From Microbispora catharanthi (lineage in GTDB: Bacteria > Actinomycetota > Actinomycetes > Streptosporangiales > Streptosporangiaceae), in the NCBI RefSeq assembly GCF_006334915.2, contig NZ_VDMA02000003.1, forward strand, positions 310,001-374,000: DNA of 64,000 nucleotides. Reading direction: 5' to 3'. Below the pieces are notes generated by a model. It saw only the letters and a list, made by a program, of their open reading frames with translations, did no database searches and had not been told where the DNA came from. Made by a program: the position numbers and the translations under genes. Shown here piece after piece: positions 1-8,497 of this stretch. How positions within the stretch are numbered: the stretch's first letter is position 1; every line of letters begins with the position of its first letter.

Positions 1-2885
1 TCCACATGGTCAAGATCGACCACGCGGGACGGCGGTCGAGCAACCGGCTCGGCGACCCCGACAGCCTCGGCTATGCCCAGGCGGAGGGGCTGGCCCGGCA
101 GCTCGCGCCGCTGCGCGCCTCCGCCGGCGCCCAGGGCGAGGCGCAGGACGTGCTCGGCGTCAACACCTCGCTCACCGACCTGCTCGGCGTGGGCGACCCC
201 GTCCATCTCGATCCCGCGGTGATCTGGCAGCCCCGCGCCGGACGCAACCGGCTGCGGGTGCCGATCGGCCTGGGCGCGGACGGACGGGTGGTCGAGCTCG
301 ACATCAAGGAGTCGGCGCAGGGCGGCATGGGGCCGCACGGCCTGGTCATCGGGGCGACCGGCTCCGGCAAGAGCGAGCTGCTGCGCACGCTGGTGCTCGG
401 TCTGGCCATCACGCACTCCTCCGAGATCCTGAACTTCGTGCTGGTCGACTTCAAGGGCGGCGCGACGTTCCTCGGCCTGGAGTCCCTCTCCCACGTGTCG
501 GCGGTCATCACCAACCTGGAGGACGAGCTGCCGCTCGTCGACCGCATGCACGACGCGCTGCACGGCGAGATGGTGCGCCGCCAGGAGCTGCTGCGCGCCG
601 CGGGCAACTACGCCTCGCTGCGCGACTACGAGCGGGCCAGGGAGCAGGGCGCGGATCTCAAGCCGATGCCGACCCTGTTCGTCGTGATCGACGAGTTCAG
701 CGAGCTGCTCACCGCCAAGCCCGAGTTCATCGACCTGTTCGTGATGATCGGACGGCTCGGCCGCTCGCTCGGCGTGCACCTCCTGCTGGCCTCCCAGCGC
801 CTGGAGGAGGGCCGGCTGCGGGGTCTCGACACCCACCTGTCGTACCGGATCGGCCTGCGCACGTTCTCGGCCATGGAGAGCCGGGTCGTGCTCGGCGTCG
901 CCGACGCCTACGAGCTGCCGCCCGCGCCGGGCAACGGCTACCTGAAGTACGACACCACGGGGATGACCCGGTTCAAGGCGGCCTACGTGTCCGGCCCCCA
1001 CCACGCCGACCCCGCGCGGTCCGCGCCCGGCGAGGCCGGGCGCCCGGTGCGCGACGTGGTGGAGTACGGCACCGCCTTCGCGCCCGTGGAGGTGACCGAG
1101 ACGCCCAGGGAGCTGGCGCCCGCGGAGGAGCCCGGCGGCTCGCGGCACAGCCTGCTCGACGTCGTGGTCGGCCGGCTCACCGGCCACGGCCCGCCGGCGC
1201 ACCGGATCTGGCTGCCCCCGCTGGCCGAGCCGCCGACGCTGGCCCACCTGCTGCCGCCGCTGTCCGTCACCCCCGAACTCGGCCTCACCACCGCGAGCTG
1301 GGGCGGCCGGGGGATGCTCCACGCGATCGTCGGCATCGTCGACCGGCCGTTCGAGCAGCGCCGCGACCCCTTCTGGCTGGACCTGTCGGGAGGCGCGGGC
1401 CACGTCGGCGTCGCGGGCGGCACGCAGAGCGGCAAGAGCACGGTGCTGCGGACGCTGATCACGAGCATGGCCCTGATGCACACGCCGCGCGAGGTGCAGT
1501 TCTACTGCCTGGACTTCGGCGGCGGCTCCCTGGCCTCGCTGGAGGCGCTGCCGCACGTGGGCGGCGTCGCGAGCCGCCTCGACGCCGACCGCGTCCGCCG
1601 TACGGTCGCCGAGATCTCCACGATCCTCGAGCGGCGTGAGGCGGACTTCGCCGAGCACGGCATCGAGTCCGTCGCGGCCTACCGGCGGATGCGGGCCGAG
1701 TCCGGCCGCGACGGCGACGGCTGGGGCGACGTGTTCCTGGTGGTGGACGGCTGGCTGACGCTCAGGCAGGAGTTCGAGTCGCTCGAACCCGTCGTCACCG
1801 ACATCGCCGCCCGTGGCCTCGGATACGGCATCCACGTGGTGGCGGCCACCAACAAGTGGTCGGAGTTCCGGGCGAGCATCCGCGACCTGTTCGGCACCAG
1901 GGTCGAGCTCAAGCTCGGCGACGCCTACGAGTCCGAGGTGAACAGGAAGGCGTCGCTGGCGGTCCCCGAGGGCATGCCGGGACGCGGCCTCACCAAGGAG
2001 GGGTTGCACTTCCTGTCCGCGCTGCCGCGGATCGACGGCGTGCAGAGCTCCGAGGACCTCGCCGCGGGCGTCCGCGGGCTGGTGCACGCGGTCAGGGACG
2101 CCTGGCAGGGGCCGCCCGCGCCGGCGATCCGGCTGCTGCCGCCGGTGCTGCCCGCGGCCTCACTGCCCGGCCTCGACGAGACGGGACCGAAGATCCCGAT
2201 CGGCATCGACGAGGCGACGCTCTCGCACGTGCTGCTCGACTTCGACGCCGACCCGCACTTCGTCGTCCTGGGCGACACCGAGAGCGGCAAGTCGAACCTG
2301 CTGCGGCTCGTCGCCGAGGGGCTGGTGGCCAGGCGGCAGCCGCACGAGGCGATGATGATCGTCATCGACTACCGCAGGTCGCTGCTCGACTCGGCCGCGA
2401 CCGCCCACCGCATCGGCTACGCGGCGTCGAGCACCGCCGCCCAGGAGCTGATCAACAACGTGCGCGGGGCCCTGCTCAAGCGGCTGCCTCCGGCGGACCT
2501 CACGCCCGAGCAGCTGCGGGACAGGAGCTGGTGGCAGGGTTCGGACGTCTACATCGTCGTGGACGACTACGACCTGGTCGCCACCTCGTCCAACCCGCTG
2601 CTGCCTCTGGTGGACCTGTTGCCGCAGGCGCGGGACATCGGGCTGCACCTGGTCCTGTCGCGCCAGATGGGCGGCGCCGGCCGGGCCATGTACGACCCGG
2701 TCATCCAGAAGCTGAAGGACATGGCCAGCCCCGCCGTCATCCTGTCCGGCAACAAGGACGAGGGTTACCTGTTCGGCAACGTCCGGGCGCATCCGCTGCC
2801 ACCCGGCCGGGGCTACCACGTCGACAGGAGGTTCGGCGCGCGGCTCGCCCAGACCGCGTTCCTGCCTCCTCCCGGGGAAGAGTGA
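1..2885 (+). CDS. eccC: Type VII secretion FtsK/SpoIIIE-type ATPase EccC, 5' end outside window
   Basis: This is the membrane-anchored motor ATPase of an ESX-like type VII secretion system, which recognises and drives WXG100 substrates. At least 960 residues are visible. The reading frame is already open at base 1, so the first Met at base 6 is probably internal, and the N-terminal membrane part lies upstream. Counting from that Met, three P-loop NTPase domains are seen: Walker A GATGSGKS at about 116-123, a second GGTQSGKS near 471-478, and a third GDTESGKS at 756-763. The matching Walker B strands are VVIDEF (canonical), VVDGW and VVDDYD (both atypical), which is usual for domains 2 and 3 of EccC. 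The two small downstream genes follow within 25 bases and look like its substrates. Confidence 0.93.
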   Translation, partial: HMVKIDHAGRRSSNRLGDPDSLGYAQAEGLARQLAPLRASAGAQGEAQDVLGVNTSLTDLLGVGDPVHLDPAVIWQPRAGRNRLRVPIGLGADGRVVELDIKESAQGGMGPHGLVIGATGSGKSELLRTLVLGLAITHSSEILNFVLVDFKGGATFLGLESLSHVSAVITNLEDELPLVDRMHDALHGEMVRRQELLRAAGNYASLRDYERAREQGADLKPMPTLFVVIDEFSELLTAKPEFIDLFVMIGRLGRSLGVHLLLASQRLEEGRLRGLDTHLSYRIGLRTFSAMESRVVLGVADAYELPPAPGNGYLKYDTTGMTRFKAAYVSGPHHADPARSAPGEAGRPVRDVVEYGTAFAPVEVTETPRELAPAEEPGGSRHSLLDVVVGRLTGHGPPAHRIWLPPLAEPPTLAHLLPPLSVTPELGLTTASWGGRGMLHAIVGIVDRPFEQRRDPFWLDLSGGAGHVGVAGGTQSGKSTVLRTLITSMALMHTPREVQFYCLDFGGGSLASLEALPHVGGVASRLDADRVRRTVAEISTILERREADFAEHGIESVAAYRRMRAESGRDGDGWGDVFLVVDGWLTLRQEFESLEPVVTDIAARGLGYGIHVVAATNKWSEFRASIRDLFGTRVELKLGDAYESEVNRKASLAVPEGMPGRGLTKEGLHFLSALPRIDGVQSSEDLAAGVRGLVHAVRDAWQGPPAPAIRLLPPVLPAASLPGLDETGPKIPIGIDEATLSHVLLDFDADPHFVVLGDTESGKSNLLRLVAEGLVARRQPHEAMMIVIDYRRSLLDSAATAHRIGYAASSTAAQELINNVRGALLKRLPPADLTPEQLRDRSWWQGSDVYIVVDDYDLVATSSNPLLPLVDLLPQARDIGLHLVLSRQMGGAGRAMYDPVIQKLKDMASPAVILSGNKDEGYLFGNVRAHPLPPGRGYHVDRRFGARLAQTAFLPPPGEE

Positions 2886-2905
2886 CAGGCGGAGAGGAGC
2901 GGTAC

Positions 2906-3211
2906 GTGGCCGGTTTCGACATCCACTTCCAGGCGCTCGAAAGCTGCCGTACGGCGGTGAGCAAGGCCTGGGGCCAGTACGAGAGCCTGCACGGCGGCCT
3001 GCCCGAGACGCCCGGCACCCGGGCGGCCGCCTTCGGGCACGTGGACGGCGCGGCGGCGCTGGCGGCGGCCGTCGACACGGCCTACGCCGCGCTGACCGCG
3101 GAAGCGGCCGACGCGAGGACCAAGCTGAAGGGCGTGGAGCGGGCGCTGGAGAGCGTGCAGGACAACGTCCGGACGGCCCACAAGGCCACGTCCACCTCGA
3201 TGCAGGTATGA
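2906..3211 (+). CDS. Small WXG100-like (Esx) protein
   Basis: A 101-residue, helix-forming, Ala-rich protein with no signal peptide and the length of the WXG100/Esx family. A GTG start at 2906 follows a GGAGAGGAG ribosome site at 2891-2899. A clear W-x-G turn is not visible; the nearest candidate is AWGQYES about 25 residues in. Its stop overlaps the start of the next gene (ATGA at 3208-3211), so the two are probably translationally coupled and may form a heterodimer exported by the upstream EccC. The family assignment rests mainly on size, helical composition and position. The helical pairing and the export are inferred. Confidence 0.72.
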   Translation: MAGFDIHFQALESCRTAVSKAWGQYESLHGGLPETPGTRAAAFGHVDGAAALAAAVDTAYAALTAEAADARTKLKGVERALESVQDNVRTAHKATSTSMQV

Positions 3212-4335
3212 GTGGGGTTTCGGACCTGCCGGGTGGCGCCGAGCTGGCCGCCATGGCGCAGAAGGTGAGCGGCGATCCCGGCGACATCCGCGACATCGCC
3301 GGGAAGTGGCGCGGCGCGGCCCGCGACGCGCAGGACTACGTAGGCGGCGTGGGCCGGGCCGTGCGCACCGTGGACGCCGCGTGGCAGGGCCGCTCCGCCG
3401 ATGCCTTCGTCGGGTACATGAACAAATACGGCAAGGCGGCCGACGGCCTCCACGACGCCCTGGTCGCGTGCGCGGGCGCGCTGGAGAAGGTGGCCACCGC
3501 GCTGGAGAGCGCCAAGTCGAAGATCGACGGCATCTGCGCCGACGTGGTCGCCGAGGCGGCGGCCTACCGGGGCCGGAACCAGGATGCCACGGACAAGGAG
3601 CTCGAGAGCGGGCTGCGGGGCATCGTCTCCCGGGGCGTCGAGGACGCCCGGCCGCACCTGGAGCAGGTGACCACGGCCGTCGGCGACGCCACGAAGACGC
3701 TGGGCTCCCACCTGGGCGCCGACTACCGCGACGGCGGGCTCACCTTCGCCAAGATCCCGGACCCGGGCAAGCAGGAGTTCGTGCCCCGGCACGGGCACAC
3801 CGTCGACTGGCAGCGCACCCCCGGCTACACGGGAGCCCCCGGTGACACGGCGCACCCGACGTACGCCTCGTACGGCCCGACCGGCCTGAGCGGCGTGAGC
3901 GGCTCGGGTGGGAGCGGCGGCTTCGGCGGCTACGGCCCGAGCGGCCCGCCGCCGGCCGGCGGCGGGCCCGCGCCCACCGGACAGGTCAAGGAGTGGATCG
4001 AGCAGGCCATCGAGATCCTCACGGCCCAGGGCTACCCCGTCGGGAAGATGAACCGGGACGACATCTGGATGATCATCCGGCACGAGTCGGGCGGGAACCC
4101 CCATGCGATCAACAACTGGGACTCGAACGCGGCCGCGGGAACCCCCTCGAAGGGACTGATGCAGACCATCGACCCCACGTTCGACCGCTGGTCCCTGCCG
4201 GGGCACAAGGACATCTGGAACCCGGTGGACAACATCATCGCGGGCGTCCGCTATGCCGTCGCGCGCTACGGCTCGGTCTCGGCCGTCCCCGGTGTGGTGG
4301 GCATGAAGACCGGCAGCGGATACCGCGGATACTGA
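3208..4335 (+). CDS. WXG100 domain fused to lytic transglycosylase (SLT) domain, predicted T7SS substrate
   Basis: A 375-residue two-module protein. Residues 1-120 form a helical WXG100/Esx-like module with the turn W59-Q60-G61. Residues 220-258 are a Gly/Ser/Pro-rich linker. Residues 260-375 are a soluble lytic transglycosylase fold: a likely catalytic Glu293 in RHESGG, the GLMQT signature at 316-320 and a late NIIAGVRYA helix. SLT enzymes cleave the glycan strand of peptidoglycan. There is no Sec signal peptide, so export through the adjacent EccC machine is the natural reading. It overlaps the small Esx gene by 4 bases. It could act as a cell-wall hydrolase effector or as an assembly enzyme that opens peptidoglycan for the secretion system. 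Confidence 0.88.
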   Translation: MSGVSDLPGGAELAAMAQKVSGDPGDIRDIAGKWRGAARDAQDYVGGVGRAVRTVDAAWQGRSADAFVGYMNKYGKAADGLHDALVACAGALEKVATALESAKSKIDGICADVVAEAAAYRGRNQDATDKELESGLRGIVSRGVEDARPHLEQVTTAVGDATKTLGSHLGADYRDGGLTFAKIPDPGKQEFVPRHGHTVDWQRTPGYTGAPGDTAHPTYASYGPTGLSGVSGSGGSGGFGGYGPSGPPPAGGGPAPTGQVKEWIEQAIEILTAQGYPVGKMNRDDIWMIIRHESGGNPHAINNWDSNAAAGTPSKGLMQTIDPTFDRWSLPGHKDIWNPVDNIIAGVRYAVARYGSVSAVPGVVGMKTGSGYRGY

Positions 4336-4339
4336 TCGT

Positions 4340-5200
4340 TCAGGCGGCGGGGAAGTCGGTGGCGGGCGCGCTGAGCGCGGTTGCCTCGACGTTCGCCCGC
4401 AGGGCCTCGACCTTGGCCGTGGCGTAGGAGTGGGCGTCCGAGCCGAGGAGCTGCCGCAGCGGGCCCTCCCCGGCCAGGACCCGGCCGATGATCGCGCCGG
4501 CGCCCTTGACCGGGTCGCCGAGCTGGCTGCCCTGGAGTTCGAGGTGGTCGAGGGTCATCTCGCGGATGGCCGGATAGTGCGCGGTCGTCTCGGCGGGCAG
4601 GGCGAGCGAGTCCTCGGTGAGGAACTCCGTCCGGAAGTAGCCGGGCTCGACGATGGTGACCGTGACGCCGAAGTCCGCCACCTCGGCGGCGAGGGCCTCG
4701 CTCAGCCCTTCCAGTGCGAACTTGCCCGCGCAGTACAGAGCCCAGCCTGGGACGGCGGTCAGGCCCAGGATCGAGGACACGTTGACGATGTGGCCGCCGC
4801 GTCGCTCGCGGAGGATGGGCAGGGCGGCGCGCAGCACGTTCCACACGCCCACGACCTGGACGTCGAGCATGTCGCGGACCTCGCGGTCGCCGGTCTCCTC
4901 CACCGCGGCCAGGAAGCCGTAGCCCGCGTTGTTGACGACGACGTCCAGGCCTCCCCAGCGCTCGGTGGTCTCCCCCACGGCCCGCCTGACCGCCGCCTCG
5001 TCGCGGAGGTCGACCGTGAGCGGGAGAAGGCGCGACGGGTCGATCCCGTCGCCGAGCGCGGCGAGCAGCCGCTCGGACGACCGTGTCGTGGCGGCCACGC
5101 GGTCACCGCGCGCCAGCAGCTGCTTGACCAGTTCGAGGCCCAGGCCGCGGGAGGTGCCGGTCACGAACCAGACGGCCGGTCGATCTGTCGGGAAGCTCAT
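4340..5200 (-). CDS. Short-chain dehydrogenase/reductase (SDR)
   Basis: A classical SDR of 286 residues and probably a cytoplasmic NAD(P)-dependent oxidoreductase of unknown substrate. The cofactor motif TGTSRGLG lies at about residues 14-21, NNAG follows near residue 90, and the catalytic Ser and YCAGK tetrad lie near residues 140-160. Two ATGs sit 6 bases apart. The inner one at 5200 is chosen because AGGGG directly abuts the outer ATG and is better spaced for the inner one. It is transcribed divergently from an XRE-type regulator, a common arrangement in which the regulator controls the reductase. It ends tail to tail with the T7SS substrate gene, only 4 bases away. Confidence 0.9.
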   Translation of the reverse strand: MSFPTDRPAVWFVTGTSRGLGLELVKQLLARGDRVAATTRSSERLLAALGDGIDPSRLLPLTVDLRDEAAVRRAVGETTERWGGLDVVVNNAGYGFLAAVEETGDREVRDMLDVQVVGVWNVLRAALPILRERRGGHIVNVSSILGLTAVPGWALYCAGKFALEGLSEALAAEVADFGVTVTIVEPGYFRTEFLTEDSLALPAETTAHYPAIREMTLDHLELQGSQLGDPVKGAGAIIGRVLAGEGPLRQLLGSDAHSYATAKVEALRANVEATALSAPATDFPAA

Positions 5201-5403
5201 GATCATCCCCTGCTTGTCGAATGTTCTGCTTGTCGGATGTGGCCGTAGCGCCGGCCGGGGAGCCCCGCGACCGGCACGGCACCAGCCTGGTTCAGCACGA
5301 GCCGCTGTGGGGGCCCATAGCGCGCCCTGCGCGACCGCGCACTGTGCGACCTAGGACGCACAGGACCAGTCAGGACCGGACGGCAGGAGAGAGACTGGGT
5401 CTC

Positions 5404-6303
5404 GTGGCCGAGACCAACCGTGAACTCGCTGATTTCCTGAGACGGGCCCGGAGCCAGGTCGATCCGTCACGAGCCGGCCTGCCCCCGGACGGCCGCGTAC
5501 GACGGGTCGCAGGCCTGCGCCGCGAGGAGGTCGCGCTCCTGGCCGGAGTCTCGACCGACTACTACGCCCGCCTCGAACAGGGCCGGCGCATCACCCCGTC
5601 ACCGGCGGTCGTCGAGGCCGTCGGCCGTGCCCTCGGGCTGGACGACGCGGGACGCGCGCATCTGCACGACCTCATCGGAATCACCGCGGCGCCCGTACGG
5701 CGACGGGCCCGCGGTGTCCAGCGCGTGCGCCCCGGGCTCTACCAGCTCGTCGACGCCCTCGACGGCGAGCCCGCCCTCGTCCTCGGCCGCCGCACCGACG
5801 TGCTCGCCGCCAACCGGATGGCCAAAGCGCTGTTCACCGACTTCGAACGGCTGCCGCCCCGGCACCGCAACTACGCGCGGTGGATGTTCCTCGACGACGA
5901 CGCCCGATCGCTGTTCGTCGACTGGGAGGTCCAGGCGCGGGCCGCGGTCGAGAGCCTGCGGCTCGACGCCGGCCGCGACCCGGACGACCAGGCCACCGCC
6001 GCCCTCATCGCCGACCTGCGCGAGCACAGCTGCGAGTTCGCCCACTGGTGGGACCAGCACCGCGTCCACCAGCGCACTCACGGCTCGAAGCGGCTGCGTC
6101 ACCCTCTCGTCGGTGAACTGACCGTCGAGTACGAGACGCTCTCCCTGCCCGGAGACCCCGATATGACGCTCTTCGTCTACACCGCCGAAGCCGGCTCATC
6201 CTCGAAACGCGCCCTGGCCCTTCTCGCGAGCTGGACCCTCTCCGACCCGGGCGGCGATGCGGTCTCCCCGGGCGACCAGCGGGAAGATGACCGGCGAGTA
6301 TGA
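5404..6303 (+). CDS. XRE-family regulator with MmyB-like ligand-binding domain
   Basis: A 299-residue DNA-binding protein. An N-terminal helix-turn-helix (RREEVALLAGVSTDYYARLEQGR, about residues 33-55) is followed by a C-terminal MmyB-type domain of about 180 residues (motifs NRMAKALF, WMFLDDDARSLF, HRVHQRTHGSKRLRHPLVGELTVEYETL). This architecture is typical of actinobacterial repressors or activators of neighbouring SDR genes, and the divergent SDR at 4340-5200 is the likely target. The frame stays open further upstream, but GTG 5404 gives the family-typical start, with GGCAGGAGAG about 13 bases before it. The 200-base divergent gap should hold both promoters; I could not identify a convincing operator there. 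Confidence 0.88.
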   Translation: MAETNRELADFLRRARSQVDPSRAGLPPDGRVRRVAGLRREEVALLAGVSTDYYARLEQGRRITPSPAVVEAVGRALGLDDAGRAHLHDLIGITAAPVRRRARGVQRVRPGLYQLVDALDGEPALVLGRRTDVLAANRMAKALFTDFERLPPRHRNYARWMFLDDDARSLFVDWEVQARAAVESLRLDAGRDPDDQATAALIADLREHSCEFAHWWDQHRVHQRTHGSKRLRHPLVGELTVEYETLSLPGDPDMTLFVYTAEAGSSSKRALALLASWTLSDPGGDAVSPGDQREDDRRV

Positions 6304-6449
6304 CCGTTCCCGGCCTCACCCCGTTCGACGAGCCTCAGGGGTCCCAGTAGCAATCGCGGAAAGGCGACAACCTGGGGTGAGAGTGGGTGATCGTTGAAGG
6401 CTCCGGGGCTGGTGCCGAACCACGCCGACTTCACGGAACCCCGAGCATG
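6304..6449. other. Convergent intergenic gap
   Basis: This gap of 146 bases lies between the stops of the XRE regulator and the TetR regulator. I see no open gene and no clean terminator hairpin in it. Confidence 0.5.
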
Positions 6450-7031
6450 TCAGGCACTCGTGATGTCGGCGCGGCATCGCAGGCCGTCGAAGAGGAGTGC
6501 GGTTATCCGTGCGGCGTCCTCACGCCAGCCTTCCGTGGCGCGCAGGTTGCAGACGCCTCCCATAGCGCGCAGGAGAGTCTTGCCGTCGACGTCGGCACGG
6601 ATCGTGCCTGCCCCGGAGCCTGCGGCGAGCAAGCGGTCGAGACAGGCGGCCATCTGTGCGCGCGCGTCGACGAAGACCGGCGAGTCTGTCGCCATGATGC
6701 TCGCAAGCGCGGCGGCCATTCCTTTGCCGATCGCAGCATGCTCCACGAGCAGGAGCAGGAATTGCCGCAGGGCCTCGTCCGGGGCGTGCTGTTCCAGGAG
6801 TGCCGGTGGCGCGGCGCACAGTTCGGCGACCTCTTGCCGATAGACCTCCTCGACGAGGGCCTCACGCGTTTCGAAGTGGCGGTACAGCGTGCCCACAGCG
6901 ACGCCGGCCCGCCGGGCGATGTCCTCGACGTGCGCATCGGCCTCGCCGGCGAGGAATGCATCGCGTGCCGCGGCGAGGAGGGCGTCCCGGTTACGCCGGG
7001 CGTCGGCGCGCAGCGGTCGTGGCGATGGCAA
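6450..7031 (-). CDS. TetR/AcrR family transcriptional repressor
   Basis: A 193-residue regulator. The N-terminal helix-turn-helix (VEDIARRAGVAVGTLYRHFETREALVEEVY) is classical TetR, followed by a helical ligand-binding domain. A longer reading frame opens at GTG 7085, but that start would place coding sequence over the divergent promoter and operator. A TTG at 7031 with AAGGAG six bases upstream (7038-7043) is preferred. The gene is divergent from an SDR/VOC pair, which it very probably represses through the inverted repeat at 7044-7088. The inducer is unknown. Confidence 0.88.
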   Translation of the reverse strand: MPSPRPLRADARRNRDALLAAARDAFLAGEADAHVEDIARRAGVAVGTLYRHFETREALVEEVYRQEVAELCAAPPALLEQHAPDEALRQFLLLLVEHAAIGKGMAAALASIMATDSPVFVDARAQMAACLDRLLAAGSGAGTIRADVDGKTLLRAMGGVCNLRATEGWREDAARITALLFDGLRCRADITSA

Positions 7032-7043
7032 CAGGTGCTCCTT

Positions 7044-7088
7044 AAGGTGAACCGGGTTCAGTATAGTTTCCGGAGTCCGGTTCACCTT
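7044..7088. promoter_or_regulatory. Divergent promoter/operator of the TetR and SDR genes
   Basis: Two 12-base inverted arms, AAGGTGAACCGG (7044-7055) and CCGGTTCACCTT (7077-7088), surround back-to-back -10 boxes: TATAGT on + at 7062-7067 and TATACT on - at 7065-7060. A TetR dimer (or pair of dimers) bound here would block both promoters. The palindrome is read directly; TetR binding is inferred from its position. Confidence 0.7.
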
Positions 7089-7106
7089 ACTGAAGGAGCA
7101 GTGGTC

Positions 7107-7880
7107 ATGGCAGTACCGGAAGAGGGTCTCCGCGGCTTGCGCGTGCTCGTCACCGGCGGAAGCCGCGGCCTGGGGGCGGCCACCGCGCGCCGTTTCGCCG
7201 AGGCCGGCGCGCAGGTGCTGACCGCCTCACGCAGCGCGCCCCCGGAAGGCTTCCCGGCGACGTTCATCCCCGCGGATCTTGCGACCGAGCAGGGCGTGGC
7301 GGTACTCGGCCGACGAGTGATCGACGCTGTCGGCGGGGTGGATGTGCTGGTCAACAATGCGGGCGCGACGACCGGCGCGGTGCCGACGCTGCGGCGTTCC
7401 GACGAATCCTGGCGCTCCGAACTCGACATGAATCTGCTCAGCGCGGTGCGCCTGGACCGGGTACTGGTGCCGGGGATGGTGGAGCGGGGCTCCGGCGTGG
7501 TCGTGCATGTCTCGTCGATTGCGAGCCGGGTGCCGCAGCCGTCCGAGGCGCCGTACGCGGCGGCAAAGGCGGCGCTCAACGTCTACAGCCGTGAGTTGGC
7601 CACCGACGTGGGCAAGCACGGCGTGCGCGTGGTGTGCGTCCTGCCGGGTTTCGTCGTCACGGAGGGGTCGACGGAGCACCTACAGAGAATCGCGGACAGC
7701 CAGGGCACCGGGCTGGAGGAGGTCAAACAGCAGATCGTGGACCACCTGAACGTGCCGATGGGGCGGCCGGGCGAGCCCGAGGACGTCGCGGAGATGATCG
7801 CCTTCCTCGCCTCACCGCGCGCGAAGTGGCTCACCGGTGCCGAATTCCGGGTCGACGGAGGCATCATCCCGGCGGTGTGA
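7107..7880 (+). CDS. SDR-family oxidoreductase (FabG-like)
   Basis: A 257-residue classical SDR with TGGSRGLG at residues 16-23, NNAG, a catalytic Ser in VSSIAS, YAAAK, and the FabG-like C-terminus (FRVDGG). The start at ATG 7107 is supported by GAAGGAG at 7092-7098. It lies under the divergent TetR repressor and is followed 71 bases later by a VOC-domain gene in the same direction. The set looks like a small inducible detoxification or modification cassette. The substrate cannot be told from sequence. Confidence 0.92.
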   Translation: MAVPEEGLRGLRVLVTGGSRGLGAATARRFAEAGAQVLTASRSAPPEGFPATFIPADLATEQGVAVLGRRVIDAVGGVDVLVNNAGATTGAVPTLRRSDESWRSELDMNLLSAVRLDRVLVPGMVERGSGVVVHVSSIASRVPQPSEAPYAAAKAALNVYSRELATDVGKHGVRVVCVLPGFVVTEGSTEHLQRIADSQGTGLEEVKQQIVDHLNVPMGRPGEPEDVAEMIAFLASPRAKWLTGAEFRVDGGIIPAV

Positions 7881-7951
7881 CCGATCACCGCTGGCAGTCC
7901 TCGAGGCTCACCCCCACCTCGTACGACCACGAATCTCGAAGTGAGGAAGTC

Positions 7952-8320
7952 ATGAAATTCACCCTGAGTGCGGTGCTCTTGGAGGCTGCCGAGCTGGAGC
8001 CCGAGAGTGCCTTCTGGCATCAGTTGCTGGGCGGCGCCATCACCCGGACGCAGACTCATCATTTTCTCCGGATCGACGGGTTTCCGACGCTCGTGATCCA
8101 GCTGGCTCCAGAGCATCTTCCACCGCAGTGGCCCGGCGGCCGTTCACAGCAGATGCACGTCGATCTGGCGGTCGACGATCTGGAGGCCGCGGACCATCTG
8201 GCGGTCTCTGCCGGGGCCCGTCGTCTCAGCCCCGAAAGCGATGATGCCGTTTCACCGGCCACAGGCTCCCGGGTCTACGCCAGCCCCGCCGGGCACCCCT
8301 TCTGTCTCCGCGCCGGATGA
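7952..8320 (+). CDS. VOC-superfamily (glyoxalase/bleomycin-resistance fold) protein
   Basis: A 122-residue single-module VOC protein with a typical paired beta-alpha-beta pattern: FWHQLLGG near the start, MHVDLAVDDLEAA in the middle, and a SPAGHPFCL C-terminal strand. Start ATG 7952 follows GAGGAAG. It is probably co-transcribed with the SDR 71 bases upstream and so under the same TetR repressor. VOC folds serve as dioxygenases, isomerases or drug-binding proteins; the metal ligands here cannot be assigned with confidence. Confidence 0.82.
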   Translation: MKFTLSAVLLEAAELEPESAFWHQLLGGAITRTQTHHFLRIDGFPTLVIQLAPEHLPPQWPGGRSQQMHVDLAVDDLEAADHLAVSAGARRLSPESDDAVSPATGSRVYASPAGHPFCLRAG

Positions 8321-8426
8321 GACGGCATGACCGCCTCCGGAACTGGCATTTGCCACTCGCGGTGTCGGATCTCGTGACCGTCGTCATCGACGCCCTGGAC
8401 GGCTGGATCTCAGGCGGAGCGCAGAC

Positions 8427-8458
8427 GGAAGGCCGGGCGGGTGCCCGCCCGGCCTTCC
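8427..8458. terminator. Strong hairpin between convergent genes
   Basis: A perfect 15-base inverted repeat (8427-8441 with 8444-8458, core GGCCGGGCGGG) with a very short loop lies between the VOC gene and the pseudokinase gene. There is no U-tract, as is common in high-GC actinomycetes. It can serve both strands. Confidence 0.7.
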
Positions 8459-8497
8459 TGAATCCGGACCTGGCGGTCCGGCCTTCCTGTGGATCGG

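Noticed and set aside
6387-7880. Long plus-strand frame beginning upstream of the SDR gene
   Set aside because: The first 240 codons are antisense to the TetR gene and lack family similarity; the SDR begins at ATG 7107 with a good ribosome site.
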